A stretch of DNA of 64,000 nucleotides from Karalla daura. Taxonomy: Eukaryota; Chordata; Actinopteri; Chaetodontiformes; Leiognathidae. The translations under genes were made by a program, and so were the position numbers. How positions within the stretch are numbered: the first letter of the stretch is position 1; each line of letters begins with the position of its first letter. Positions 10,430-18,664 of the stretch are shown here, one piece after another. The stretch is from NCBI GenBank assembly GCA_029224185.1, contig CM055191.1, positions 8,878,536 to 8,942,535 on the forward strand, given 5' to 3'. The notes beneath the pieces are model-generated. The model saw only the letters and a list, made by a program, of their open reading frames with translations. It was not told the DNA's origin and ran no database searches.

Positions 10430-10578
10430 CGTCATGAATGAGCGCTCCAGGGCCACGCGTACATTCGTCTCGATGCTGGTTCTCTTCTTCCTGCGGCGAC
10501 CAGGAACCCCGTCGAAGCCCATGGAGGGTGAGGACAGCGAGCTGGGGCTGGGCAGGGTGCTGTCTATGGACATGGTCT
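10430..10578 (-). CDS. POU2F2 exon 11: POU linker and homeodomain N-terminal arm
   Basis: 149-nt exon, acceptor TTCCTGCCTCAG and donor GTAAGC. It completes a split Glu codon (G|AG) and reads ETMSIDSTLPSPSSLSSPSM, then GFDGVPG. This is the OCT2 linker; human OCT2 has ETMSVDSSLPSPNQLSSPSLGFDGLPG. The homeodomain then starts with the basic arm RRRKKRT, which also acts as a nuclear localisation signal in this family, followed by SIETNVRVALERSFMT (helix 1). Model residues are 434-483, with the homeodomain from 461. The OCT1 linker is clearly different (ENLSSDSSLSSPSALNSPG), so this exon is one of the best pieces of evidence for OCT2. Confidence 0.98.
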
Positions 10579-11686
10579 CTGAGGCAGGAAACACACACAC
10601 ACATACACAAGACATTTCAGAGGATTCACCAAATTATCTTTGCATTCGTCACTTGTTCTTTATCTTGGTCCTCTGGTGCCAACGTGGAAGTTATTTAACA
10701 CTAGTTTCATTCAAACTGTCTCAGGTGCCATAATACAAACTCTTCTAATTGACCTTTCACAAAAGCCCCGCCCCCTTAGTAACTGTTGCTATGTCTCCTT
10801 AGTTACTGTTGCTATGGGAAGATTACTAGTGCATATCAGTGACTCTTTTTGGAGCAATAACTCCACAGTATTGTCTAGATCAAGGCAAAAAGGGGTTTAC
10901 AGTCGGCTGTGGAGGGATATATTAAAAATACTGAAATAAGAAATAAAGGGGACACTTGACAAGTGGAAAGGGGACAAGTGAAAACATACCAATACTTGTG
11001 GTCCAGTTATGCTCTCGCACAGCTGGTTTAGTTCTCTAATGTTAGTAGTAGTATTGTTAAAATGTGTTCATCTGTGTCCACATCTTCATCTATTAGCCTA
11101 TAAGAGTGTTGCTGTTAGATTAGCTAGCTAGCTAGCAAGCTAACAAGCTACAGCTCTGGTAAAGTTAGATAGTGAGTGAACTTCGTATTATACCCCCAAG
11201 TACCTTGCTAACAAGCAACATCATCAGTCTAGCTTGTAATACTAGATCCATGGATGTAAAATGCTATGTTTTTATATGTGGGAATAAAATTCTCAATTTC
11301 TGCACAAATGTTTCATGTTGAACTGGCAACAATGTTAAACAATACATTTCAGCAACTTTTTCCTGAGCTAAGAGGTAACTGGAGTGATCCAGCTATGGAT
11401 TATTGGTGCACAGCCAGACAATTGTTGTGTAAGGAATCAGTCAGGACTCAGAAACTTAATTCACTTTCGTACCTAAACGTAGGCGGGCATATACATTTTG
11501 TTTTGGCGGTGTGGGATAGTATGGTATTAATCACACTCTCATTTTCACATCATATTCCATCCGAGCTCTTTCATTTCAATATTGAAAATGCTTATGTGAA
11601 TGAGAATGTGAAGATGTTTTCGGAGCTGCTGTGCATCACTTGCTGAACGTTATTCAACAGAGCCACGTTGAAAGTATTCTTCCTAC
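10579..11686 (-). other. intron 10 of POU2F2
   Basis: 1.1 kb between POU-specific domain and linker exons. Near the exon 11 acceptor is a short TG repeat. A GC-box-like CCCCGCCCCC sits at about 10766-10775 beside a 23-bp tandem duplication (10774-10819). A GCTAGCTAGC run occurs near 11126-11140. The rest is AT-rich unique sequence; repeat origin is possible but not recognised. Confidence 0.7.
10774..10819 (+). repeat. imperfect tandem duplication of a 23-bp unit
   Basis: Two head-to-tail copies of a unit that begins CCTTAGT and contains ACTGTTGCTATG, at 10774-10796 and 10797-10819. They differ at the start of the AAC/TAC segment and at the last few bases. GTTGCTATGG resembles an RFX half-site. 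Confidence 0.7.
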
Positions 11687-11828
11687 CTGCATCGTTGAGC
11701 CACTTCTCCAGCAGTGGCTTCAGCTTGCACATGTTCTTAAAGCTCAGGTTGAGGGCTTCAAAGCGGGAGATTGTGGTCTGACTGAAGTCGTTGCCGTAAA
11801 GTTTCCCCATGGCCAAACCGACATCTCC
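11687..11828 (-). CDS. POU2F2 exon 10: POU-specific domain, C-terminal part
   Basis: 142-nt exon, acceptor TCTCTCCACCAG and donor GTAGGA. It reads [20 protein letters not shown], then [27 protein letters not shown], identical as far as I can recall to vertebrate OCT1 and OCT2. It holds POU-specific helices 2-4. FSQTTISR is the recognition helix, whose Gln44, Thr45 and Arg49 contact the ATGC half of the octamer. The final base starts the Glu codon completed by exon 11. Model residues are 387-433. There are no substitutions or frame breaks, so strong purifying selection is implied. Confidence 0.98.
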
Positions 11829-11933
11829 CTGGTGGAGAGAGACAGAAAAAGATATTTAGTTTTAAAAAAGTCCCAAAAAAAAGTGTCTGCAGACATTCAG
11901 CACGTCAGCTCAGGAGTGCGTCTGTCCCCTCAC
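11829..11933 (-). other. intron 9 of POU2F2
   Basis: Short 105-base intron splitting the POU-specific domain after GFTQ. The exon phase is 0 on both sides. Nothing else is seen. Confidence 0.9.
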
Positions 11934-12077
11934 CTGTGTGAAGCCCAGCTTGATGCGTCTCTGTTTGAAAGTGCGGGCGAACTGCTCCAGCTCCTCCAGG
12001 TCGCTGGGTTCCTCAGGGTGAGAGGTCACGGAGGGCACCGTGGTCACGCCCCCGCTCACCTCCACACTCTTATCTCG
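11934..12077 (-). CDS. POU2F2 exon 9: start of the POU-specific domain
   Basis: 144-nt phase-0 exon, acceptor TCTGACGCCACAG and donor GTGAGG. It encodes RDKSVEVSGGVTTVPSVTSH, then PEEPSDLEELEQFARTFKQRRIKLGFTQ. The EEPSDLEELEQFA motif marks the start of the POU-specific domain (model residue about 360). ARTFKQRR is the OCT2 form; OCT1 has AKTFKQRR. Gln27 of the domain (the last Q of GFTQ) contacts DNA in the family structure. The first 20 residues are a variable spacer between the activation region and the DNA-binding domain. Confidence 0.97.
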
Positions 12078-12200
12078 CTGTGGCGTCAGAGGAATGAAAG
12101 TGAGGGCGAGAGTGGAGGGAAGGCGTTGGTTTTGATCGTTTGACAATGGTGCGTTTTTAGCTTTTCCACTGACTAAAGCTCGACTGAAGTTTCCTCTCAC
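12078..12200 (-). other. intron 8 of POU2F2
   Basis: 123-base intron with phase-0 junctions. Open reading continues across both splice sites in one frame, but the GTGAGA donor and CCACAG acceptor define the junctions clearly. Confidence 0.9.
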
Positions 12201-12292
12201 CTGTCCCTGGAGTCCCATCCTGGGTGGAGCAGACAGCAGGCTCCCTTGGTTTTGCTGAGGTAGCGAAATAAGATTTGGTGTCGATAGGAGTC
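12201..12292 (-). CDS. POU2F2 exon 8: Gln/Leu-rich activation region
   Basis: 92-nt exon, acceptor TTTCTGTCTCAG and donor GTGAGA. It completes a Gly codon (G|GA) and encodes LLSTPNLISLPQQNQGSLLS, then APPRMGLQGQ. Mammalian OCT2 has GLLPTPNLFQLPQQTQGALLTSQPRAGLPTQ here. Model residues are 308-338. It belongs to the N-terminal Gln-rich transactivation region. It joins exon 9 in phase 0. Confidence 0.93.
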
Positions 12293-12383
12293 CTGAGACA
12301 GAAAGAGGCACATAATTAGGACCTAAAAAGTGGATTTCGAGTCAACGTAAATGGTCATCCGGTAAAGGAGTAAAGGAAGGCAC

Positions 12384-12489
12384 CTTGCTGGCCCTGCTGT
12401 GCCTGTGGGAGGAGGAACTGGGCAGGAGAAGGGAGCGGATGTCCAGGCACCAACACCAGCTGCTGGAGCTGCAGCAGCTGCTGGATGTC
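12384..12489 (-). CDS. POU2F2 exon 7: DIQQLLQLQQLVLVPGH segment
   Basis: 106-nt exon, acceptor GTTTGAACAG and donor GTGCCT. It starts in phase 0 and encodes DIQQLLQLQQLVLVPGHPLP, then SPAQFLLPQAQQGQQ and the first base of the next Gly codon. It is almost the same as mammalian OCT2 (DIQQLLQLQQLVLVPGHHLQPPAQFLLPQAQQ). Model residues are 273-307. The 91-base intron 7 (12293-12383) follows it. This motif distinguishes OCT2 from OCT1 (DLQQLQQLQQQN) and gives the strongest N-terminal evidence for the gene's identity. Confidence 0.95.
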
Positions 12490-13254
12490 CTGTTCAAACC
12501 GGGAGAGCAGAGAGTCGATTCATTCATTCAATGGGGATAGTAATGAAACTCAGTCAAAATGTGTTGTTGATGATCATAAAGCTGATACGAGCGTTTACAG
12601 ACAAGATATGAGTTTGTTTTTAAGAGGAAAGTCAAATGTCTTCTAAATCAGTTTCTTAAATCTAGTTTCTTCTGAGACCGCAAACTGAATATGACAGTGA
12701 CTATGACAATGAAACCTTTTCTCCATTTCAGACACCAACCAACGAATTGAAGAATTGTGAAAATAAGCAACTGCAACATGAATAACTTACTGCAGGCTTA
12801 ATTTTTCCCATTGGCATATTCAATTCTCATCTAATCATAAAAAAATCCAGTGTAATTAGAATACTTTCCGGTTTCAATAGTTTTCTAAGCACTTCATTAT
12901 CTTGGCCTAGTTTTCATCATGTAATAGATCGAACAGCTTATCCATTGAACAACTTATCCATTATCCATCAATCAAGATGAGACGAGACACATTCATTGAC
13001 GACAAAGACAGTAATATGCTGCGGCGCTGATCTCCAGCTGAGGAGAGGAGCGTACGTGGACACACAGAAAACACAGGTGTAGGAGGAAACACTTTGCCGC
13101 CGTGCGAAGCACAAATGAGGAGACAATGGAAAAATGTGTGCACTGGTGCAAGGTGGAAACAGTGAATCATGGACGGTACGAGAACCATGTTCCACGGGCA
13201 GGGTTACTCAGTGGAGCCGCCTGTCAGGAAGTGGCTGCGATTGGCTGTCGGTAC
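12490..13254 (-). other. intron 6 of POU2F2
   Basis: 765 bases between the Gln-rich exon 6 and exon 7. It is AT-rich unique sequence with no feature recognised. Confidence 0.85.
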
Positions 13255-13432
13255 CTGGGCGGTGAGCTGGATTGGCTGGGAGAGCGTGAGCTGGGGCGGA
13301 GGAGGCGGGACGGGGACGCTCTGGGCTGTTTGCTCCTGTGTGCTCTGTCCCTGACCCTGGGGCTGTGACTGGGCCTGCTGCCCTGTTTGTCCCGCCTGCT
13401 GCTGCTGCTGCTGCTGCTGCGCCTGCTGCTGC

Positions 13433-13476
<44 letters not shown>

Positions 13477-13479
13477 CGC

Positions 13480-13522
<43 letters not shown>

Positions 13523-13692
13523 GCCTGCTGATTGGCTGCTGCGGCTGCCTGAGCTTGCTGATTGGCCTGGGCGGCGGCGTGGGCAGCGTGAGCGGCGTGG
13601 GCCGCGCTGGACTGCTGCACCGCCGCAGCCAGGAGCTGAGCCTGAGCCTGCTGCAGCAGCAGCTGCTGCTGGGCCGGCAGCAGAGCGGTCAG
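13255..13692 (-). CDS. POU2F2 exon 6: polyglutamine cassette exon, OCT1-like
   Basis: 438-nt exon, phase 0 at both ends, acceptor CTTCCCTCCGGCCCAG and donor GTACCG. It starts LTALLPAQQQLLLQQAQAQL and LAAAVQQ, which is nearly OCT1 (LTPAQQQLLLQQAQAQLLAAAVQQ). An Ala/His-rich piece with HAAHAAHAAA follows, then three glutamine runs of 14, 18 and 8 separated by single Ala, coded mainly by CAG with a few CAA. A Gln/Gly/Ser part follows, and the exon ends LTLSQPIQLTAQ (OCT1: LSQPIQIAQ). Model residues are 127-272. Mammalian OCT2 protein as I recall it passes directly from LTGSQLAG to DIQQ, so this exon is absent or unused there. Its length is a multiple of three and both junctions are phase 0, so skipping it would give a mammal-like protein. 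The long frames on the opposite strand (polyLeu/polyAla) are shadows. Confidence 0.88.
13396..13521. repeat. coding (CAG)n tract (CTG on plus strand)
   Basis: 42 codons of CAG/CAA glutamine with two GCG alanine interruptions, inside exon 6 of POU2F2. From the protein side the runs are 14, 18 and 8 Gln. The long pure CAG stretches are prone to length change. Confidence 0.95.
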
Positions 13693-13873
13693 CTGGGCCG
13701 GAGGGAAGTCGCAGAAAAGAGCGGGAAACAGAACAGAGAGGGAGGGGCAGAGCGGGAAAAGACAGGGTTCAAAAAAGCAGCTCGAGAGAGAAGCAAGCAA
13801 GGTCAAAGCAAAGCCAAGTGTGTGTGTGTGTGTGTGTGCAGGCGTCCATGTTGTCATGTGAGTGCTGTCTCAC
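13693..13873 (-). other. intron 5 of POU2F2
   Basis: 181 bases with a (TG)n/(CA)n tract at about 13818-13838 and a CT-rich stretch before the exon 6 acceptor. Confidence 0.85.
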
Positions 13874-13993
13874 CCCTGCTAGCTGGGAGCCGGTCAGCAT
13901 GAGCTGTGTGTGTTGCAGGGCCGTCTGAGAGGGGGTCGGGCCGTGAGAGAGAGGAAGAGCCGGGGACATCTCGCTGCACTCGTCCATCTTATT
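13874..13993 (-). CDS. POU2F2 exon 5: HTQLMLTGSQLAG segment
   Basis: 120-nt phase-0 exon, acceptor TGTGTTCCACACAG and donor GTGAGA. It encodes NKMDECSEMSPALPLSHGPT, then PSQTALQHTQLMLTGSQLAG. The end is the conserved OCT2 motif AQLMLTGSQLAG; OCT1 has TQLMLAGGQITG. Model residues are 87-126. It may splice to exon 6 (Gln-rich) or, in the same frame, to exon 7. The rest of the exon is Ser/Pro-rich and variable. Confidence 0.92.
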
Positions 13994-14729
13994 CTGTGTG
14001 GAACACAAAGAAAAGTTGGCCTGGAATGAAATACTACTTCCACCTTGACTAGTCTGGTCTATGTCAGGCCAGATGTAAAGAGGCAGAGATGGATAGCAAG
14101 TTGAAAAACATAACACAATCATGTCACACAATCAAGTTAAAATACGGAGGAATCTGAATGTGACACAGCTCACAGGTTCAGGCACATGATGATTCATTTG
14201 AGTGGCAGGCAAGACAGCCAATCAGAATAAAAAGCCATCGTGTGGTTGCCAGCTAAGCATGAAATTGATCTAGGCAGAAACTGAAAACAGGTATCTCTGA
14301 CAAAATCCATACTCCATGTCTTCTTTATTATCACCAGAGAACAACTATAAATACTCCAGTCAAACGTACTAGGTCGCCTTTAAGAAAAAAGTGGCTGAAG
14401 AATAAATCCGTAAGAAAACTTGCAGAAGAAAGCAAGTTGTCAAAAATTAGTATACTTTTATTCACATTTCTGCCCTTCAGGGAAAAAAAAGACCTGTAAG
14501 AAGCTCCACGTTAGCTCACCTAGTTATTTAATAGGTCACGATGACTGTTGATGTCATTTGTTGAATTAACATCGCTCACAGTTGCAGAACTACTCAAACA
14601 TGAGTCTGCAATCTGTGTTTCTATTTCGGGATGATGTTTTCCTAAAGATGGGACTTGTTTGAACTGGCAAAATAGGACTCGGGGCGGGGCTCCTTTCAGT
14701 AATGCTGATTTGCGTGATGCATATGAAGC

Positions 14730-14737
14730 ATGCAAAT
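14730..14737 (+). promoter_or_regulatory. perfect octamer motif ATGCAAAT
   Basis: Exact octamer in intron 4 of POU2F2. A near-octamer (ATTTGCGT) in the opposite orientation lies about 20 bases before it, at 14708. Binding is not shown. Confidence 0.3.
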
Positions 14738-14998
14738 GTGGACTATTTCAGCTTTTGGTGAGTCGCGGCATGACGGGGTCATACATGCCCTCGCAGTCTC
14801 ACAGTGCCTGTTTACATTGCAGGCGGAGAGCAGGCACATTATGAGCCTCAACGTCAAACACCACAAAAGAGCGACTGGACCGTCTATAGGCTTGTTTGTG
14901 TGTGTGCGTGTGTTGTGTGTGCGTGTCTGTGTGTGTCTTTTGTGTTACAGCACAAAAGACACAGGCCAGACATATGCACAGACATGCATAGGCAGCTC

Positions 14999-15002
<4 letters not shown>

Positions 15003-15060
<58 letters not shown>
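15003..15060. repeat. (CA)n microsatellite next to exon 4 donor
   Basis: CA repeat with one CAAA interruption. In the transcript it is a UG repeat starting about 4 bases after the GT of the exon 4 donor. Confidence 0.95.
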
Positions 15061-15064
15061 TCAC

Positions 15065-15121
15065 CTTGCTGCTGCTCAGGGTTGGTGAAAGAGGGAAGGG
15101 ATTGACTTTCATTGACTGAGC
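15065..15121 (-). CDS. POU2F2 exon 4: small Ser/Pro exon
   Basis: 57-nt phase-0 exon, acceptor TTCTCTTCCTGCAG and donor GTGAGT. It encodes AQSMKVNPFPLSPTLSSSK. The mammalian counterpart is NPQNKTSPFSVSPTGPSTK, so PF-SPT and the final Lys align. Model residues are 68-86. Phase 0-0 means it could act as a cassette. Identity rests on a short alignment plus correct splice sites and order. Confidence 0.8.
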
Positions 15122-15869
15122 CTGCAGGAAGAGAATAAAACACAACTTCATGTTTCCAAATTACAGCTAAATAAGACTCCCAACGCCTTTTTTATTCTCC
15201 TTCTGTTTATTTATTTTTCTTCTCCGTTATGAATTGTTGGCAAATCACGACCAGATATTTTTGAATCAATTTGGATTTTTTTTTTCTCTCTCACAATTCT
15301 CTCATTGATTTATCAAGCAAAACAACTCGATCACTGCTTCCAGCTGCCGAAATGGGAGGATTCGCTTTGCCTTGTCTGTTCTGTTTCACTTTCAGCTGAA
15401 TACATTCGATCTTTTGCGCCGCTAATCAAATAAAACAAGGGCTTCGACGCGTCACCTCCACCTAGGAGGAAACCGTGATGAGCGGCATCATCACTTTTTG
15501 AGGCTCCCTTGCCTCTGACGTCTTTTTTTTTAAATTATCTTTATTATCTTTTGCACCAAATTTAAATAATTTCCCCCTAACTCCTCTTCAAGCGTTTAAA
15601 GCCTGCTTCACTCATGTGACTCAGTCTCATTGTTGACATTAAAATGGAAGAATAACCACGTGAAAAACAGCAGAGCAATTAATGGAAAATGGAAATATAT
15701 GTACGTACACCACAGGTGGTATATGTATACATATATGTATGTAGCACCTCTTTCTCTCTCTCCCTCTCTCTCTATATCTCAAACTGACGCTGTTATCTTG
15801 CATATCAGCAGTCACGTGGAGGTGAAGAGGCAGAAGACAAATGTAACAATCACAGGAGTCAGATCGTAC
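15122..15869 (-). other. intron 3 of POU2F2
   Basis: 748 bases, AT-rich. It includes a short CT tract (about 15745-15780) and TATGTATACATATATGTATG-like alternating sequence near 15720-15740. No exon is seen. Confidence 0.85.
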
Positions 15870-15904
15870 CTGATGATTTGATTCAGGTCCATTCCGTTCT
15901 GAAT
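15870..15904 (-). CDS. POU2F2 exon 3: SERNGPESNHQ micro-exon
   Basis: 35-nt exon, acceptor CTCCCTCCCACGCAG and donor GTACGA. It completes an Asp codon (G|AT) and encodes SERNGPESNHQ. Mammalian OCT2 has DTERNGPDTNHQ at this point. It is too short for ordinary gene prediction. It is supported by a pyrimidine tract, the phase match on both sides and the motif. Model residues are 56-67. Confidence 0.85.
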
Positions 15905-16077
15905 CTGCGTGGGAGGGAGTGGAAAAAGTGAGAAATTGATTGTTGCAGCACACATGCACAGATGGCTGAGATATCTTCACAGCAATTTGTACATTTATAG
16001 ACATTTATTTATATAAATGTTTATATATATAAACATATGCATGTATTTGGCACAGCATTTACAGCAACACGTCCCAC
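15905..16077 (-). other. intron 2 of POU2F2
   Basis: 173 bases, AT-rich with a TATATATAAACATA stretch. It has a clear pyrimidine-rich acceptor region before exon 3. Confidence 0.85.
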
Positions 16078-16143
16078 CTGTGCCCTCCAACGGTGAGTCA
16101 GCCCCAACTTTCTCCACCTCCACTGGCTTTGACATCCTGATAT
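16078..16143 (-). CDS. POU2F2 exon 2: IRMSKP N-terminal exon
   Basis: 66-nt exon, acceptor TCCCTGTTTCAG and donor GTGGGA. It completes a split codon (G|AT, Asp when joined to the proposed exon 1) and encodes IRMSKPVEVEKVGADSPLEG, then T and the first base of the next codon. Human OCT2 starts MVHSSMGAPEIRMSKPLEAEKQGLDSPSEH, so the match begins exactly at the splice junction. The internal Met of RMSKP could serve as a start codon if a non-coding 5' exon is used. Model residues are 34-55. Confidence 0.85.
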
Positions 16144-16343
16144 CTGAAACAGGGAAACACACACGCACACGGATAATTTCGGTCAGCGTGGTCGATCCTT
16201 ACATTCGTGTCACAGAAAACAAAAGTGCAAACCAAAGCAGAATGATAAACAAACACGAACAAAGCAGGTCATCGGAGTCTTGATGACTAAGAGGGGAAAG
16301 AGGTTGGCAGGAGGGTAGATCGCTGATAGGACGGGGTTACATA

Positions 16344-16366
<23 letters not shown>
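16344..16366. repeat. (TG)n microsatellite
   Basis: TG tract about 200 bases upstream of exon 2 on the transcript strand. Confidence 0.9.
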
Positions 16367-16375
<9 letters not shown>

Positions 16376-16835
16376 ATAGGCAGGGCCTACACACTCACAC
16401 TGTACACCAAAACACGATGCTGCTGAATCGAGATGAACGCGGCACCCACATTCATTCATTTTTTCCAATCAAAGGTTTGACACGTGGGCTGACCTGTTCT
16501 AAATTTAACCTGAGGTGTTCTCCGTGGGAGCGGCTCCGCGGCCCGAGCGATGTCTCACAGCGTGTGTCAGCCGCTGGCAAACTGTTGGGACAGCCCCCGG
16601 CGTGCTTGAACGGAGGTAACACGACGTTCTGAAGTCTTTTATTCCCTTTGTGAGGAGCGGAGAGAGGCGTTCTGACCACGAAGCTGACTGAGAGGATAAC
16701 CTGACGCCTCGGAGCGGGCTTTTGTTTTGTTGCTCACCAGACAATATTATCTCATTGCAAGACTTTTCATCCGTCTGAAACCACAAACTGTAACACACTC
16801 TTTTTGTTGTGTCCATCTGAAACTTCTTTTTTTTC

Positions 16836-16838
16836 TCC

Positions 16839-16875
<37 letters not shown>

Positions 16876-16900
16876 ACACACACACATACACACGCACGCA
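16836..16900. repeat. (CT)n(CA)n compound microsatellite
   Basis: CT tract passing directly into CACACACA and CACG units. Confidence 0.9.
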
Positions 16901-16928
16901 CGCAGAGCTACTTCCCTTTTGTGAAAAC

Positions 16929-16936
16929 ATGCAAAT
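16929..16936 (+). promoter_or_regulatory. perfect octamer motif ATGCAAAT
   Basis: Exact octamer about 0.8 kb upstream of exon 2. It would be well placed for autoregulation if an alternative promoter lies near exon 2, but this is speculative. Confidence 0.3.
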
Positions 16937-18629
16937 TTGCCCAACGACCCAACTAATTATATCTGCCACCTGCAAACTAAACTCTCAGTCTCCCTCCCTC
17001 CCTCCCTCCCTCCTTCCTCCTCTTATATTCTGTCTCTCCCCTTTTCACCCCCGCCCTCCCCAGTTCACCTCTCCTTGCTTCATCCTGCTTCTTTCTAACT
17101 TGGCAGGCGACAGGGCACTGACATTGTGGCAAATGGTGACATTCCCATCAGCTCATTGCTCTCCTTTATCCTCAATGACACACTCGGTGCAGAAAAACAC
17201 TCTTCTTGGGTTTTCTGCAGAGCCGGCTGCAGGCGCTCCAGCCCGGGTTTCACCATTGGGGGGCAGCAGCGACACACAGAGAGGGATGGCAAACCCGCTC
17301 CACTGACCTGATGCCACATACAACAAAGTAATCAAACCACTGGTGCAAAGGTACGAACTGGTCAAACGAGCCCAGCGCCAATTTACAGAAGTGGAGGAAA
17401 CACGTTAGTTTCAGATGTGAGAATAGCCGTACATGCTGCTCGTTTAGGAGAGCAGGGGAAGTGTTGACGAGCTAAAAAAGCGCCAGTCTGCCGCCACCCA
17501 GGTCAAAACCCGGGGTCAGGGAACACTGACCACAGGATTTCCCTTAAATAAATCCACTTCTGCAAAGAAGTGGAAGAAGCAATTACCGGAGAACCGTCCG
17601 GATGCAAAAAGAAATCGTGCTAATCTAATATTAGGGTCACTTTGTGGTTATTCCAGCATTGCACCCACCTCCTGTTTTGGATATTACGTCGCACATCTAA
17701 AATTACCCACTGTTGCTCAACCTCTGTGTGAAAATCCACAGCACCGAAACGAGACGAGACGCCTTCCCCAAAATCAGAGCCCGGACAGACGGCATGGCCG
17801 CAGAGCAGAGCAGAACGATCGCGCCTCTTCCTCTGTCGGGCCGAGCTATCTTTGTGCTCGGATCATCAATGCGTGCAGTGTACAACAACCAGAGCCAAAG
17901 CCACCATATAAAATGATTGGCCAGCTCATAAAACAGCTGTAATGTTAAGTTCCCAAAGTGCTGCCTCTCGTAGAGCGCGGGCCGCCCGTGGGACACCCGG
18001 GGAGGCGGAGTATTGATTCATGGCTGAAAATGGCCTGCAGACAGTAAGCATGGTGGATAATGTGGTCAGTAATACAGTGGTGGGACAGTATATCAAGATG
18101 CTGTGTCTTTTTCTCACTTCCCCTCCCGACTTCCCCTTGTACTGGGTTGAACGCGGAGTGCTAAACCCAACACTTACTGTCAGCGAGGCTATTAATATTA
18201 GCCTGCGCTCTCTCACTGTTTCCCTCTCTTTCACTCTCTCTTTTAAAGCCTCAGTCTCTCTCTCTCTCTTCTTTCCTCTTTTACAGCACAGTGCTGTAGT
18301 GCCACACACAACTACTTCAACTGAAGACATGATTTTATAGTGTATGGTCCGCACGGTGAATTTGAATAAGAGAATAAGATAATATACAACAACATCTGTC
18401 TTTGCATCTTGGGCTATTAACAGTAGAAGCATTTTGAGGTTACAGTCTAAGGTTAACTCAGTCCTCCTTTATTGGGCTGCTACAAAACATCTGCTGATCT
18501 TAAAACAGAGCTCAGAGTTAATCTTTGACCCCGGGAGACTGTGAGCATGAAACAGACTAAATTTAATGCTGTATAATCCTGTGTCATGAATAAATGATGC
18601 AATATATACACTAAGAAAAAAGAACAACA

Positions 18630-18664
18630 CAGTGTGTGTGTGTGTGTGTCTGTGTGTGTGCGTG
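18630..18664. repeat. (TG)n microsatellite
   Basis: Imperfect TG tract in intron 1. Confidence 0.9.

Larger units (their letters stand above)
13994..15064 (-). other. intron 4 of POU2F2
   Basis: 1.07 kb. The donor end runs within a few bases into a long (CA)n/(TG)n block (15003-15060). A perfect octamer motif is at 14730-14737. The rest is unique AT-rich sequence. Confidence 0.8.

Noticed and set aside
11266..11646. Plus-strand 126-codon frame in intron 10
   Set aside because: It runs to within about 40 bases of exon 10 antisense to POU2F2 and has no recognised domain. The nearby GCTA repeats suggest old repeat DNA, but no family could be named.
10430..12489. Assignment of the gene to POU2F1 (OCT1)
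   Set aside because: The linker ETMSIDSTLPSP, the motif DIQQLLQLQQLVLVPGH, LTGSQLAG and EEILLIAEQL are all OCT2-type. Only exon 6 is OCT1-like.
13338..13928. Plus-strand frames rich in polyAla and polyLeu
   Set aside because: They are the other reading frames of the CAG/CTG tract of exon 6, where the minus strand matches OCT1/OCT2 and has proper splice sites.
17703..17996. CpG-containing minus-strand frame (MPSVRALILGKASRL..) as an alternative first exon of POU2F2
   Set aside because: Its possible donor (AGTGG then GTAATT) leaves two bases, which would put exon 2 out of frame; no other donor was seen.
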